Shown piece by piece: positions 7,711-15,614 of a DNA stretch of 35,173 nt; within the stretch, counting starts at the first letter, position 1, and each line of letters begins with the position of its first letter. This DNA comes from Planctomycetota bacterium (GTDB taxonomy: Bacteria; Planctomycetota; UBA1135). Position numbers and translations under genes: made by a program. Under the pieces are notes generated by a model, which was not told the origin of the DNA, searched no databases, and saw only the letters and a program-made list of their open reading frames with translations. The stretch spans positions 1-35,173 of the forward strand of contig JAKVCF010000006.1 in NCBI GenBank assembly GCA_022447335.1, written 5' to 3'.

Positions 7711-9870
7711 ATGACTCGCATCTTCTTTGTGGCTGCGTTGATGAGCAGCACCGCGATCACCTCGATTGCGCAGGCTCAGGACACCCTCCGTGCCGGCGCT
7801 GATCAGGACCCAGAATCGCGAGTTGTAGAGCTTCCCGAAACTGTGGTGACCGGCCGCGGTGGATTTGAAGAAGATCGTTTTTACGCGCCATCGAGCATCC
7901 GTGTGATTTCTGGCGCCAGGTTGTCTGTGAGCTCGCGGACTATGTCGGAGGCTTTGATAGGTATGCCTTCGGTCCATGTGCAGAAAACCGCTTATGGCCA
8001 ATCCTCGCCATATATTCGTGGTCTGACGGGCTATCACAACGTGTTGCTGGTAGATGGGGTGCGCCTGAACCACTCGGCCATGCGCGCTGGGCCAAATCAG
8101 TACTGGAGTACGGTCGATATGTATGCAACCGATCAGCTTGAGCTGTTGGCTGGCACACAGGGCGTGATCTATGGCAGCCAGGCGGTCGGCGGCGTCGTGC
8201 AGGCGGTATCTGCGGATCCGCGTTTTTCGACCAGTGGTGAGACCATTGCAAATGGGCAGGTTTATACGCGCTGGAGTTCGGCAGAGTCATCTTTTACCGG
8301 CCGCCTGTCGGGTGAGTTCGCGACAGATAACTGGAATCTTCAAGTCGGTCAGACCTTGGCGAACTACGGTGATGTGCGGGGTGGCAATGAAGTCGGCACG
8401 CAAGACGAAACCGGGTACGACTTCGCTGGCACTGACCTCAAGTTGACGCGGCGTGTGGGAGATGATGCTCGGATTACCTTTGGTTATCAGCGCGTCAAGA
8501 TGGACGACGTGCCGCGTACCCACAAGACGATCGATGGCATCGACTGGAATGGCTTGAGCGTTGGCAGTGAGATTTACCGCCGCCACGATCAGACTCGTGA
8601 TTTCGCTTATCTGCGTACCGAGTGGGAAGGCTCGGGCGGTTGGGCTGACGCCGGCGAAGTCACGCTGTCGTTGCATCGTCACGATGAGACTCGTGACCGC
8701 ATGAAGGGGTCAGATGGCGTTGCTGCCGGCGGAGAATTTCAGGGATTCGGCGTCAATGACCTTGGATTGACAGCGCGATTTGAAGCCGATGGCATATGGG
8801 GTGATCGTTGGGCTTATGGCTTCGAGATTCATCGCGAAGGAGTCGATTCCTTTAAGCGCAACTTCGATGCTAATCGTGTCTTTACCGGTACTGAGATCCA
8901 AGGCCCGGTGGCCGCTGATGCAACTTACACCACGATTGCGGCTTATATGCAAGATGAGCTTCAGATCGATGACGCATGGAGTTTGATTGCCGGCTTGCGT
9001 GCCGAGCGCATTGATGTCGATGTTGATCGTGTTGAGGATCCGGTTAGCGGAGACCCGACCGCTCTCGAGCGCGATTACGATGCGGTGGTTGGCAGTTTGC
9101 GCGCCCTGTTTATGCCAAGCCGTGACCAGGTTTGGTACGGCGGTTTGTCGCAGGGTTTTCGTGCGCCGAGCCTTTACGATCTGACTTCGCTCGATGAGAC
9201 CAGTGTGGTCGAAAGCCCCGACTTTGACCTTGAGTCGGAACATTTCTTTCAGGCCGAAATCGGAGGCCGTGGTCGCTATGGCGGCTGGCACTGGGAGGGT
9301 GCTGCCTACAACACCTGGGTGTCGGACATGATCGTACGCAACCCAGAGGCTGCGGTTGGTAATGAGGTTCTCAAGGAAAACGCCGATGGCTGGATCCGTG
9401 GTGTTGAAGTCATGGCCGGCTACGCTTGGACCGACGAGTGGAGTACGCAACTCAGCGCAAGTTGGATGGATGGCGAAACAGATCAGCGCTTGCCTCAGCC
9501 AGATGCCGAACGCGTGCGTCGTTCGATCACACGCCTGATGCCGTTACAGGCGCGTCTGGTCACTACCTACCAGCCGAACTCGCAGGGGTGGTGGGCCGAA
9601 GCCTACGTTTGGGCTGTCGACAATCAGGATGATCTGAGCCTACGTGACGAGCGTGATACGTCGCGTATCCCGGATCGCGATGGCGATGGTTTTGCCGATG
9701 GCACCCCTGGGTATACGATCGTGGGGCTACGTTCCGGTTGGCAGGTGGCGGAGCAGGCTTTGCTGACGGTAGCGCTCGAGAACGTCGGCGATGTGGATTA
9801 CCGAGTCCATGGTTCGGGAGTCAACGGGCCGGGTTTGAATCTCATCCTCGGGCTCGACATTCGTTTCTAA
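7711..9870 (+). CDS. TonB-dependent outer-membrane receptor
   Basis: The 719 residues include a signal peptide (about 1-22), a TonB box in ELPETVVTGRG (about 40-50), a plug domain (about 60-170, with SEALIGMPSVHVQ, SPYIRG, NVLLVDGVRLNH and LLAGTQGVIYGSQAVGGVVQ) and a 22-strand barrel with alternating aromatic strands. It ends in LILGLDIRF, whose terminal Phe is the usual BAM recognition residue. The layout resembles the BtuB/siderophore/haem receptor group; the substrate cannot be read from the sequence. The 75-bp upstream gap is too short for a cobalamin riboswitch. tonB follows 6 bp after the stop, so the receptor travels with its energiser. A TACCTT hexamer lies 5 nt before the ATG, suggesting a leaderless start. 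Confidence 0.95.
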   Translation: MTRIFFVAALMSSTAITSIAQAQDTLRAGADQDPESRVVELPETVVTGRGGFEEDRFYAPSSIRVISGARLSVSSRTMSEALIGMPSVHVQKTAYGQSSPYIRGLTGYHNVLLVDGVRLNHSAMRAGPNQYWSTVDMYATDQLELLAGTQGVIYGSQAVGGVVQAVSADPRFSTSGETIANGQVYTRWSSAESSFTGRLSGEFATDNWNLQVGQTLANYGDVRGGNEVGTQDETGYDFAGTDLKLTRRVGDDARITFGYQRVKMDDVPRTHKTIDGIDWNGLSVGSEIYRRHDQTRDFAYLRTEWEGSGGWADAGEVTLSLHRHDETRDRMKGSDGVAAGGEFQGFGVNDLGLTARFEADGIWGDRWAYGFEIHREGVDSFKRNFDANRVFTGTEIQGPVAADATYTTIAAYMQDELQIDDAWSLIAGLRAERIDVDVDRVEDPVSGDPTALERDYDAVVGSLRALFMPSRDQVWYGGLSQGFRAPSLYDLTSLDETSVVESPDFDLESEHFFQAEIGGRGRYGGWHWEGAAYNTWVSDMIVRNPEAAVGNEVLKENADGWIRGVEVMAGYAWTDEWSTQLSASWMDGETDQRLPQPDAERVRRSITRLMPLQARLVTTYQPNSQGWWAEAYVWAVDNQDDLSLRDERDTSRIPDRDGDGFADGTPGYTIVGLRSGWQVAEQALLTVALENVGDVDYRVHGSGVNGPGLNLILGLDIRF

Positions 9871-9876
9871 CCCCGT

Positions 9877-10629
9877 TTGTCTCGTATCCCTGCGCGCGCT
9901 TGGCTCGGTTCCTTCGGGCTGCACCTACTGGTTTTTGCAGGGATCGGACTGGGGTCATGGGTACTCTTCCTGCGTGAAGATCCAATGCTTCCGCCGGTGA
10001 TCTCGGTGCCATTGTCTTCGTCGACGATGCGACCCGATCTTCCGCCATCGGTCGAGATTATCGAGGTGTTGCCACCTGATGACGTGGAAGCAGAGCTCAT
10101 TGAAGCAGAGTGGGAGTTGCAGGAGTTGCCGGAGGGTGAATCGCCACTCGAGATGTGGCCTTTGCCGGTGGATTGGTTGAAGGAGCCGGCGGCCTACCGC
10201 GAACCGGAATTGGCCAAAACCTTGCTTGCGCGCATCAAGGGCGAAGCGCAGTCGCAGCAGCTAAAGGAGTTGAATCCTGATCCCCTTGCGCAGGAGGCTG
10301 AGCCTACCTCACCTTCACCGGTACCGGAGCAGGTCGACGGTGTTGTGCGCATTGATCCGGTATCTGACCCCACAGCGAGCCCGGAGCCCAATTATCCGGC
10401 GGCTGCCCTGCGTCGAGGCATGGAGGGGGTGGTCATTTTGTTGGTGATTGTTGATGCCGAAGGCCTAGTTACGCGAGTGCGTGTATTGGAGAGCTCGGGT
10501 TACGGCCTGCTCGACCGAGCAGCGCAAGACGGTGTGCGCAAGTGGCGCTTTGATCCGGCGAGTGAGAATGGCAAGGCTGTGCCAGGAGCGGCGCGTGTGC
10601 CGATCCGGTTCCGCCTGCAGCAACCGTAG
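9877..10629 (+). CDS. tonB: TonB energy-transducing protein
   Basis: A 250-residue protein with one N-terminal membrane helix (about residues 8-30), a long proline- and glutamate-rich periplasmic linker (about 35-165) and a C-terminal TonB domain (about 172-250). The domain has the hallmarks YPAAALRRGMEG, VIVDAEG, VRVLESSGYGLLDRAAQDGVRKWRFDPA and a closing PIRFRL strand. It links the ExbB/ExbD motor, not present in this window, to the receptor upstream. The start is a TTG at 9877, only 6 nt after the receptor stop and in the same frame; no nearby ATG or GTG gives a better start and no Shine-Dalgarno is visible. Translation probably depends on coupling to the receptor. Confidence 0.93.
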   Translation: MSRIPARAWLGSFGLHLLVFAGIGLGSWVLFLREDPMLPPVISVPLSSSTMRPDLPPSVEIIEVLPPDDVEAELIEAEWELQELPEGESPLEMWPLPVDWLKEPAAYREPELAKTLLARIKGEAQSQQLKELNPDPLAQEAEPTSPSPVPEQVDGVVRIDPVSDPTASPEPNYPAAALRRGMEGVVILLVIVDAEGLVTRVRVLESSGYGLLDRAAQDGVRKWRFDPASENGKAVPGAARVPIRFRLQQP

Positions 10630-10640
10630 AATGGGGCCCC

Positions 10641-11777
10641 ATGGGCGTCCCGTTTTTTGACATCCACTACAACCTCAACGAGAGTACGCGCGCGCGCATT
10701 CTTAAGCGTTGGGAAGACATCTTGGCGCACGGTCGTTTTGTTAATGGCCCCGAGATCGAAGAGCTTGAAGGATCTCTAGCAGATTTTCTTGGAGTGCCGC
10801 ATGTGGTTGGTTGCTCGAACGGTTCGGATGCACTGGTACTGGCGCTGCGCGCAGCAGGGGTAACGCCCTGCTCAGAGGTTATCGTTCCAACCTTCACTTT
10901 CTTTGCGAGTGCGGGTGCGGTTGCTCGAATCGGCTGCACACCCGTTTTTGCGGATATCGATCCGGAAACCTTCCTGCTTTGTCCGGATTCAGCGGCTTCG
11001 TTGGTGACAAAGCGCACGGCGGCAGTCATGCCGGTGCATCTTTACGGGCGTGCGGTTGACATTCCGAGCCTTCGGGCTAAGGTCGATGCCGTTGCTGGGC
11101 GCAAGGTGGCTATTGTCGAAGATGCTGCGCAGGCAGTGGGCGCTGTGGATGCTGCTGGTCCTTGCGGTGGGCTGGGGGAAGCCGCAGGCTTTTCCTGTTT
11201 TCCAACCAAGAACCTCGGTGCAACTGGTGATGCCGGATTTGCCACAACCACCGATGCCGATCGAGCCGCGCGCATGCGTGCGCTGCGTCAACATGGTGGC
11301 GGTCGTCAATATTATCACGACGAGGTGGGCTACAACTTCCGGATGAGTTGTCTGCAAGCGGCTTCCCTGCTTGAACACCTGCCGCACCTAGTCGAGTGGA
11401 ATGCGGCGCGCGCGACCGGCGCCGAGCACTACGAGCAACTTTTCCGCGAATCTGGGATTGCCGAGGTGGTGCTGCCAGAGCGTGTGCCTGGGCATGTTTA
11501 TCACCAGTACGTCGTGCGTACACCGCGTCGTGCAGAGTTGCAGGCTTGGCTAGGCGAGCATGGAGTTGGTTCTGCGGTCTACTATCCGCTACCGCTGCAC
11601 TTGCAACCCTGCTTCGCTGAACTGGGTGGAGAGGTTGGGCAGCTTCCGCATGCTGAGCGTGCGGCAGAAGAAGTGTTAGCGCTTCCGATTTATCCGGGTG
11701 CGTCTGCCGAACAGCGTCAGGATGTCGTGGCAGTAATAAGCGCTTTCTACGCGCAGCAGCCTGCGACGTCTAGCTGA
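10641..11777 (+). CDS. DegT/DnrJ/EryC1/StrS family sugar aminotransferase
   Basis: A PLP-dependent aminotransferase of 378 residues acting on nucleotide-linked keto sugars. Seen are the substrate/PLP segment GCSNGSDALVLAL (about 57-69), PTFTFFASAGAV (83-94), VEDAAQAVGA (159-168) with its Asp for the PLP ring nitrogen, and CFPTKNLGATGDAG (186-199) in which Lys190 is the expected Schiff-base lysine. The C-terminal YHQYVVR and YYPLPLHLQP are typical of the WbpE/ArnB branch. It follows tonB by 11 bp and may be read from the same message. The product is likely an amino sugar for LPS or exopolysaccharide. Its end overlaps the convergent Hpt gene by 8 nt. Confidence 0.92.
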   Translation: MGVPFFDIHYNLNESTRARILKRWEDILAHGRFVNGPEIEELEGSLADFLGVPHVVGCSNGSDALVLALRAAGVTPCSEVIVPTFTFFASAGAVARIGCTPVFADIDPETFLLCPDSAASLVTKRTAAVMPVHLYGRAVDIPSLRAKVDAVAGRKVAIVEDAAQAVGAVDAAGPCGGLGEAAGFSCFPTKNLGATGDAGFATTTDADRAARMRALRQHGGGRQYYHDEVGYNFRMSCLQAASLLEHLPHLVEWNAARATGAEHYEQLFRESGIAEVVLPERVPGHVYHQYVVRTPRRAELQAWLGEHGVGSAVYYPLPLHLQPCFAELGGEVGQLPHAERAAEEVLALPIYPGASAEQRQDVVAVISAFYAQQPATSS

Positions 11778-12123
11778 GTAGACCTTTCAATCGTAGCCAA
11801 GCTTGCAGGTCCGAGAGCTCGGCCTCGAGGCGTTTAAGGTTATTGGCGCTGCCGTCTAGAGTCTGTGTGCGCGCCGACTCTTCGATCTTGCGAGCGGTCT
11901 CAGTGACTTGCGTGGCGCCGAGATTGGCACTCGACCCCTTCAAGGCGTGTGCTGCTCGGTTCACCTCGTCTACAGTTAAACTCTTTAGTCCGGTGCGAAG
12001 AGTTTCAAGTCGAGCTGGTAAATCTGCGAAGAACTCATCGAAGAGATCGCGTACTTCTTTGCGATTGCCGAAGAGATTGATCAGCTCTTTGAGCTTGGCT
12101 TGGTCGATGGGTGCGGCAGTCAA
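11770..12123 (-). CDS. Hpt-domain phosphotransfer protein
   Basis: A stand-alone histidine phosphotransfer module of 117 residues made almost wholly of helices. The motif AAHALKGSSANLGA (about 57-70) carries the phospho-accepting His59 with the following Lys-Gly-Ser-Ser expected in Hpt helices. Such proteins relay phosphate between a hybrid sensor kinase and a response regulator; neither partner is within this window. The start is a TTG at 12121-12123, with no alternative Met nearby, and the residues MTAAPIDQAKLKELI fit a normal Hpt N-terminus. The gene overlaps the convergent aminotransferase by 8 nt at its 3' end. Confidence 0.88.
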   Translation of the reverse strand: MTAAPIDQAKLKELINLFGNRKEVRDLFDEFFADLPARLETLRTGLKSLTVDEVNRAAHALKGSSANLGATQVTETARKIEESARTQTLDGSANNLKRLEAELSDLQAWLRLKGLLS

Positions 12124-12234
12124 AACAGAGAAGGGCTAGAGCCTGATCTCTTTTCGACGGCCGCGCCCCTAGTCTTGAGCAAACCTTGGTCGCTTGTACT
12201 TGCTACGAACCGAAATCCTAAATTTCAGCTGTAT

Positions 12235-12402
12235 TTAGCTCTTTTGGTACGACGTGGCGCCGCCCGAAAAGAGCTTGCGTAAGCACCATAGGTTGATGCC
12301 AATCAGCAGTGCCCAGGTTGCAATTGTTATCGCCAGGCCCATAGATGTCAGAGCGGCTGGGGAGCCGGAGGATTCCTGAATCAGTTGGTCGTTTGCGAGC
12401 AC
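12235..12402 (-). CDS. Possible small membrane protein
   Basis: From a GTG at 12400-12402 this frame gives 55 residues: a polar N-terminus of about 20 residues, then one clean membrane helix (MGLAITIATWALLIGINLWC) and a basic tail LRKLFSGG. An internal ATG at 12340-12342 would leave only the helix and tail. The positive-inside tail is convincing for a membrane peptide, but no ribosome-binding site or promoter was recognised and the frame could be chance. It lies in the 558-bp gap between the Hpt gene and the cytidine-deaminase-like gene. Confidence 0.3.
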   Translation of the reverse strand: MLANDQLIQESSGSPAALTSMGLAITIATWALLIGINLWCLRKLFSGGATSYQKS

Positions 12403-12681
12403 GGGGGGGGTAACCGAGTGGTTGCGTGCATTGGAGTTGTTCAACGCACGCGATGCAAGGTGTAAACAAAGAAAACCCTTGCCGCCTTCTGCGCGAGTCC
12501 AATGGATCATGCGCAATGAGACTTGCGCTGGGAAGTGGCGCAGGATGGTCGAGTGGGCCCAGCTCTTGTTGGAGCGCGATACATCTCAGAGATTTTGATC
12601 TGGTGTGCACGGTTTGGTGCGGGTCTTTCATCCGTTATTGGTCCGTACCCGCGGGTAAGGGGGCAGAGTTAAACTGTACTC
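12403..12681. other. Intergenic stretch with inverted repeats
   Basis: No convincing gene is seen here. Features are a G8 run (12403-12410), GCGTGC/GCACGC arms about 16 nt apart near 12424-12452, a perfect GCGCAA (12511-12516) / TTGCGC (12523-12528) hairpin with a 6-nt loop, and a 12-bp palindrome TACCCGCGGGTA (12646-12657) close to the next start codon. Confidence 0.4.
12670..12675 (+). promoter_or_regulatory. -10-like element of the deaminase-like/ligA unit
   Basis: TAAACT lies 6 nt before the ATG at 12682, which would start transcription at the initiation codon. The palindrome TACCCGCGGGTA (12646-12657) lies 12 nt upstream, in a -20 to -35 position suited to an operator. Confidence 0.35.
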
Positions 12682-13062
12682 ATGGATGATCGCAACCTGG
12701 TTGCCGTGGCTGAGCAGGCCGCGGCCACCTCTCTGGTCAAGCGCAGTCTGCTCGCAGGTTGCACCGTGCTGGCCGAGGATGGCCGTCATTTCCGAGGCTG
12801 CCGTCTCGAGTTCGATGATCCCGCCGCGGATCTCTGCCCGATTGCTAATGCGGTCGCAGCAGCGCGCGTTGATGGGGCGCGTGTCATCAAGCGGGCGGGT
12901 TTCTATACGCCCTCCGGCGGCGAGCAGCCGGTGTTCTCGTTGGGCACATTGCAGCTGCTCGATGAGGTCGCGACTGACGATTTCATCATCATCGTTTCCG
13001 CGGGTTCTGGCGCCTTCGTCGAGAAGACGTTGTCCGACTTGCGGCAAGAAGCTGGCCTGTAG
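12682..13062 (+). CDS. Cytidine-deaminase-fold protein lacking catalytic residues
   Basis: The 126 residues follow the small tetrameric cytidine deaminase layout throughout: N-terminal helix, GCTVLAEDGRHFRGCRLEF (as in VGAALL-dG-xxGCNiEN), helix ANAVAAARVDGARVI, then FSLGTLQLLDEV and the closing FIIIVSAGSGAFVEKTLSDL. The catalytic signature Cys-Ala-Glu is replaced by Cys52-Pro53-Ile54, so the proton-shuttling Glu is gone. The Pro-Cys-x-x-Cys zinc motif is replaced by Phe-Ser-Leu-Gly-Thr-Leu, so two zinc ligands are gone. It is therefore most likely a pseudoenzyme, perhaps nucleoside-binding or regulatory. It ends 5 nt before ligA and almost certainly shares its transcript. It would be easy to mislabel it cdd. 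Confidence 0.75.
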   Translation: MDDRNLVAVAEQAAATSLVKRSLLAGCTVLAEDGRHFRGCRLEFDDPAADLCPIANAVAAARVDGARVIKRAGFYTPSGGEQPVFSLGTLQLLDEVATDDFIIIVSAGSGAFVEKTLSDLRQEAGL

Positions 13063-13067
13063 TCGCG

Positions 13068-15404
13068 ATGGCGAGTGACCGCGCGCGTTACGAAGAGCTT
13101 GTGGGCATGCTCCGCGAAGCTGAGCATGCCTATTACGTGCTCGCGCGCCCCATTCTCTCTGACGCCGCTTACGATCGCTTGTTTCGCGAGGTGAAACAGT
13201 TCGAAGAAGATAACCCCGGGTGGGTCACGCTCGCTTCGCCCACGCAGCGCGTGGGGGCGCCTCTACCTGAAGGGACGAAGTTCGAGCGCGTCGTACATGC
13301 AGTTCCTATGGTTTCGATCGAGTCTCTGTTTTTACGCGACGAAGTTATCGAGTTTGATGAGCGTGTGCGCAAGGGTCTGGGGAGCGATATACCCAACTAC
13401 GTCGCTGAGCCTAAGTGGGATGGAGTATCTGCTGCTCTGATCTATCGTGACGGTCGTTTGGCGCAAGGGTTGTCGCGGGGCGATGGCGCTGAGGGTGAGG
13501 ACCTCACGCACAATCTGCGTGCCGTAGCAGGAGTGCCACTTGAGCTTATGGGCGACGACATTCCGGACCTACTCGAAGTCCGAGGCGAAGTCATGATGCC
13601 CACTGCGACCTTTGAGGCTATGAATGAACGTTTGCTCGAGGCTGGGAAAATGCTCTTTGCCAATCCGAGGAATGCGACGGCGGGCAGCTTGAAACGCCTT
13701 GACCCTTCTATTGTCTCTGAGCGCGGACTGCGCTTTCAGGCCTTTGAGCTTGTGCGTTTCGAGCCCGGCGAAGGCTTTGCGACCCACATGGAGTCGCTCG
13801 ACGCTCTCGCTAGATGGGGATTCCCGGTTAGTGAAGAGCGCTTGCGCTCAGACAAGCTAGAAGAAATTCTCGACTTTCACGCTTCTCTCGAGGCGCGTCG
13901 GGATCAGATTGGCTTCGAGATGGATGGCGTTGTCTTCAAGGTTGATGACCGTGCACAGCGTGAGGCACTTGGATCCCGTGCACGCACACCACGGTGGGTT
14001 TGTGCTTATAAGTTTGCTCCGCGCGAAGAGACTACCCGACTGCTTAAGATCGAGATCCAGGTAGGTCGTACCGGTCGGCTCACTCCGCGGGCCACACTTG
14101 AGCCTGTCCAGCTTGGTGGAACTACCGTACGCCACGCCACTTTGCACAATGCGCGTTACATCCGAGCTCTCAAGTTGAAGGTGGGGGATCTAGTGCACGT
14201 GCGACGTGCGGGCGACGTCATCCCCCAGATTCTGGGCCGGGCCGATGATGCGACCGTTGGTAATGAGCGTGACTTTGTCTGGCCTGACATCTGTCCGAGT
14301 TGCCAGAGCAGTATTTTTGAGCGAGGTGAGCATCGCTTCTGTGTCAATCTCGACTGTCCAGCTCAGCGCGAGCGCCGTGTTATTCACCTCGCTTCGCGAA
14401 CGGCTCTCCGAATTGAAGGTTTGGGCGAGAATGCGGTAGCTCAGTTTGCGGCTGAAGGTCTGCTTCCCTCGATCGAGTCAGTCTTTGATCTTGATTATGC
14501 GGCGATATCCCAGCTTGATGGCTGGGGCGAAAAATCCGTCGAGGCGTTGCGATCCGAGGTAGATCAGGCGCGCGAACCGGCTCTTGATCGTTTCCTGGTT
14601 GCGCTTGGTATCGAGCAGGTTGGGGGCGAAGTTGCGCGCGCTCTGACGCAGAGCTTCAGTAGTTGGGGAAAGATTGAGAGCTGCTGCTTGCTGGCGGGCC
14701 CTTTCCATCATCCACGGGTTCAGTCAGCCAGCGACTCAGTCAGTTCCATCCTGAGATATGCAAAACGATGTTTGGTAGATGGCGAATCAATTAGTGCACA
14801 TTTTCAGAAATACCGCAGCCAAAAACTAGTTGATGATCTTAATGCGATCGCAATCGCATTGGATGGCGTGGATTTGCCTCAGAGTCAGCCGACTTGGACC
14901 GATGGTCAGCTTATTAAGGATGAATTGCAGGGGATGATGCGTGCTCACGAATCAGATCATTTATCCGATACACACCAAGAAATTTTACTGTCGGCCTTCG
15001 CAACCGAGCGCCTTCGACAGGTCGATCTCATGGGAGCTATCGTTGTGCGTTCGCTCGTAGATTTTTTCCTCGAGCCACGCAATCGACATGCGCTCACGCA
15101 GTTAGCTTCTTTCGGTGTTCATCCGCAGTCTGTTGTTGCTCCGAATGATCTATCAGTTGAAAGTGCTATCACTGGTAAAACCTTTGTGCTCACCGGCACA
15201 CTTTCTCGTCCGCGCCCTGTATTCGCATCGGAGATTCAGGCGGCGGGAGGCAAGGTAGCCGGATCGGTGTCACCAAAGACCGATTATTTGGTGGCAGGTG
15301 AGAAGGCTGGATCCAAGCTAGCCAAGGCCGAGAATCTGGGGGTAACCGTGCTCGATGAAGCCGATTTGCTTGCGATGCTCTCCGCCCCTCCTGCGGGCGG
15401 CTGA
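13068..15404 (+). CDS. ligA: NAD+-dependent DNA ligase with a large internal insertion
   Basis: Seals nicks in duplex DNA using NAD+. All family parts are present: NAD-binding Ia domain (YYVLARPILSDAAYDRL), adenylation domain with Lys in AEPKWDGVSA and RNATAGSLKRLDP, OB fold (IQVGRTGRLTPRATLEPVQLGG), a four-Cys zinc finger (CPSC ... C-x4-C), helix-hairpin-helix region and a C-terminal BRCT domain (from about residue 700, TGKTFVLTGTLSRPR). At 778 residues it is about 100 longer than usual. The excess lies at about residues 540-646, between QSFSSWGKIES and ERLRQVDLMG, inside the HhH region. The stretch is mostly helical in appearance and of visibly lower GC. The fourth HhH hairpin reads LMG rather than GIG. 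It follows the deaminase-like gene by 5 nt. Confidence 0.95.
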   Translation: MASDRARYEELVGMLREAEHAYYVLARPILSDAAYDRLFREVKQFEEDNPGWVTLASPTQRVGAPLPEGTKFERVVHAVPMVSIESLFLRDEVIEFDERVRKGLGSDIPNYVAEPKWDGVSAALIYRDGRLAQGLSRGDGAEGEDLTHNLRAVAGVPLELMGDDIPDLLEVRGEVMMPTATFEAMNERLLEAGKMLFANPRNATAGSLKRLDPSIVSERGLRFQAFELVRFEPGEGFATHMESLDALARWGFPVSEERLRSDKLEEILDFHASLEARRDQIGFEMDGVVFKVDDRAQREALGSRARTPRWVCAYKFAPREETTRLLKIEIQVGRTGRLTPRATLEPVQLGGTTVRHATLHNARYIRALKLKVGDLVHVRRAGDVIPQILGRADDATVGNERDFVWPDICPSCQSSIFERGEHRFCVNLDCPAQRERRVIHLASRTALRIEGLGENAVAQFAAEGLLPSIESVFDLDYAAISQLDGWGEKSVEALRSEVDQAREPALDRFLVALGIEQVGGEVARALTQSFSSWGKIESCCLLAGPFHHPRVQSASDSVSSILRYAKRCLVDGESISAHFQKYRSQKLVDDLNAIAIALDGVDLPQSQPTWTDGQLIKDELQGMMRAHESDHLSDTHQEILLSAFATERLRQVDLMGAIVVRSLVDFFLEPRNRHALTQLASFGVHPQSVVAPNDLSVESAITGKTFVLTGTLSRPRPVFASEIQAAGGKVAGSVSPKTDYLVAGEKAGSKLAKAENLGVTVLDEADLLAMLSAPPAGG
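15382..15400 (+). terminator. Weak hairpin at the end of ligA
   Basis: CCGCCC (15382-15387) and GGGCGG (15395-15400) can pair around a 7-nt loop, within the last codons of ligA. Only a scattered T-rich tract follows, so it may be a poor terminator or an mRNA 3' stabiliser. Confidence 0.3.
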
Positions 15405-15444
15405 GATTTACTTTAGCCTGATAGCTCGGTAGGCCGATTTCTTG

Positions 15445-15453
15445 TGCTAGACT
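15445..15453 (+). promoter_or_regulatory. trp operon promoter, extended -10
   Basis: TGCTAGACT (hexamer TAGACT at 15448-15453) sits 8 nt before the trpL ATG. The expected start of transcription falls within about 2 nt of that ATG, so the leader peptide would be read from a leaderless or near-leaderless RNA. No good -35 hexamer at 16-18 bp was seen. Confidence 0.5.
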
Positions 15454-15461
15454 CCAAAAAC

Positions 15462-15545
15462 ATGCGACCGACGCGATTCAATTCTTGGTGGTGGCCGAAA
15501 AACTGGGCTCTGGCGGAAGCTGGGGGCTGCCGTGGCATGAGTTGA
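15462..15545 (+). CDS. trpL: trp operon leader peptide
   Basis: A 27-residue frame, MRPTRFNSWWWPKNW followed by ALAEAGGCRGMS, carries three consecutive Trp codons (15486-15494) and a fourth at 15504-15506. Trp is the rarest residue in most proteins, so four in 27 codons directly before a trp operon is decisive. The peptide ends 27 nt before a perfect terminator hairpin. In known ribosome-mediated attenuation, scarcity of charged tRNA-Trp stalls the ribosome on these codons and lets RNA polymerase read through. There is no Shine-Dalgarno; a leaderless start, as inferred from the adjacent -10, would explain this. The gene is too short for routine gene finders. Confidence 0.85.
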   Translation: MRPTRFNSWWWPKNWALAEAGGCRGMS

Positions 15546-15572
15546 TCACGCGTACCCCCTTCAAAATCTATC

Positions 15573-15614
15573 TGCGGGCCTCTGATTGAAAAAACAGAGG
15601 CCCGCAAACTTTTT
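15573..15614 (+). terminator. trp attenuator (intrinsic terminator)
   Basis: A perfect 12-bp GC-rich stem, TGCGGGCCTCTG (15573-15584) with CAGAGGCCCGCA (15595-15606), encloses a 10-nt A-rich loop and is followed by AAC and five T (15610-15614). It lies between trpL and trpE. A competing antiterminator could form from 15521-15528 and 15577-15584 (8 bp, four of them G-U), and the first segment would be exposed if the ribosome stalls on the Trp codons. That pairing is weak and is a proposal only. Confidence 0.85.

Noticed and set aside
8710..9450. Long open frame of 246 codons antisense to the TonB receptor
   Set aside because: It lies wholly within a well-supported receptor gene, has no recognisable domain, start signal or ribosome-binding site, and such shadows are common in biased-codon genes.
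12682..13062. Functional cytidine deaminase (cdd)
   Set aside because: The fold matches, but the catalytic Glu and two of three zinc Cys ligands are absent, so the enzymatic label is not supported.
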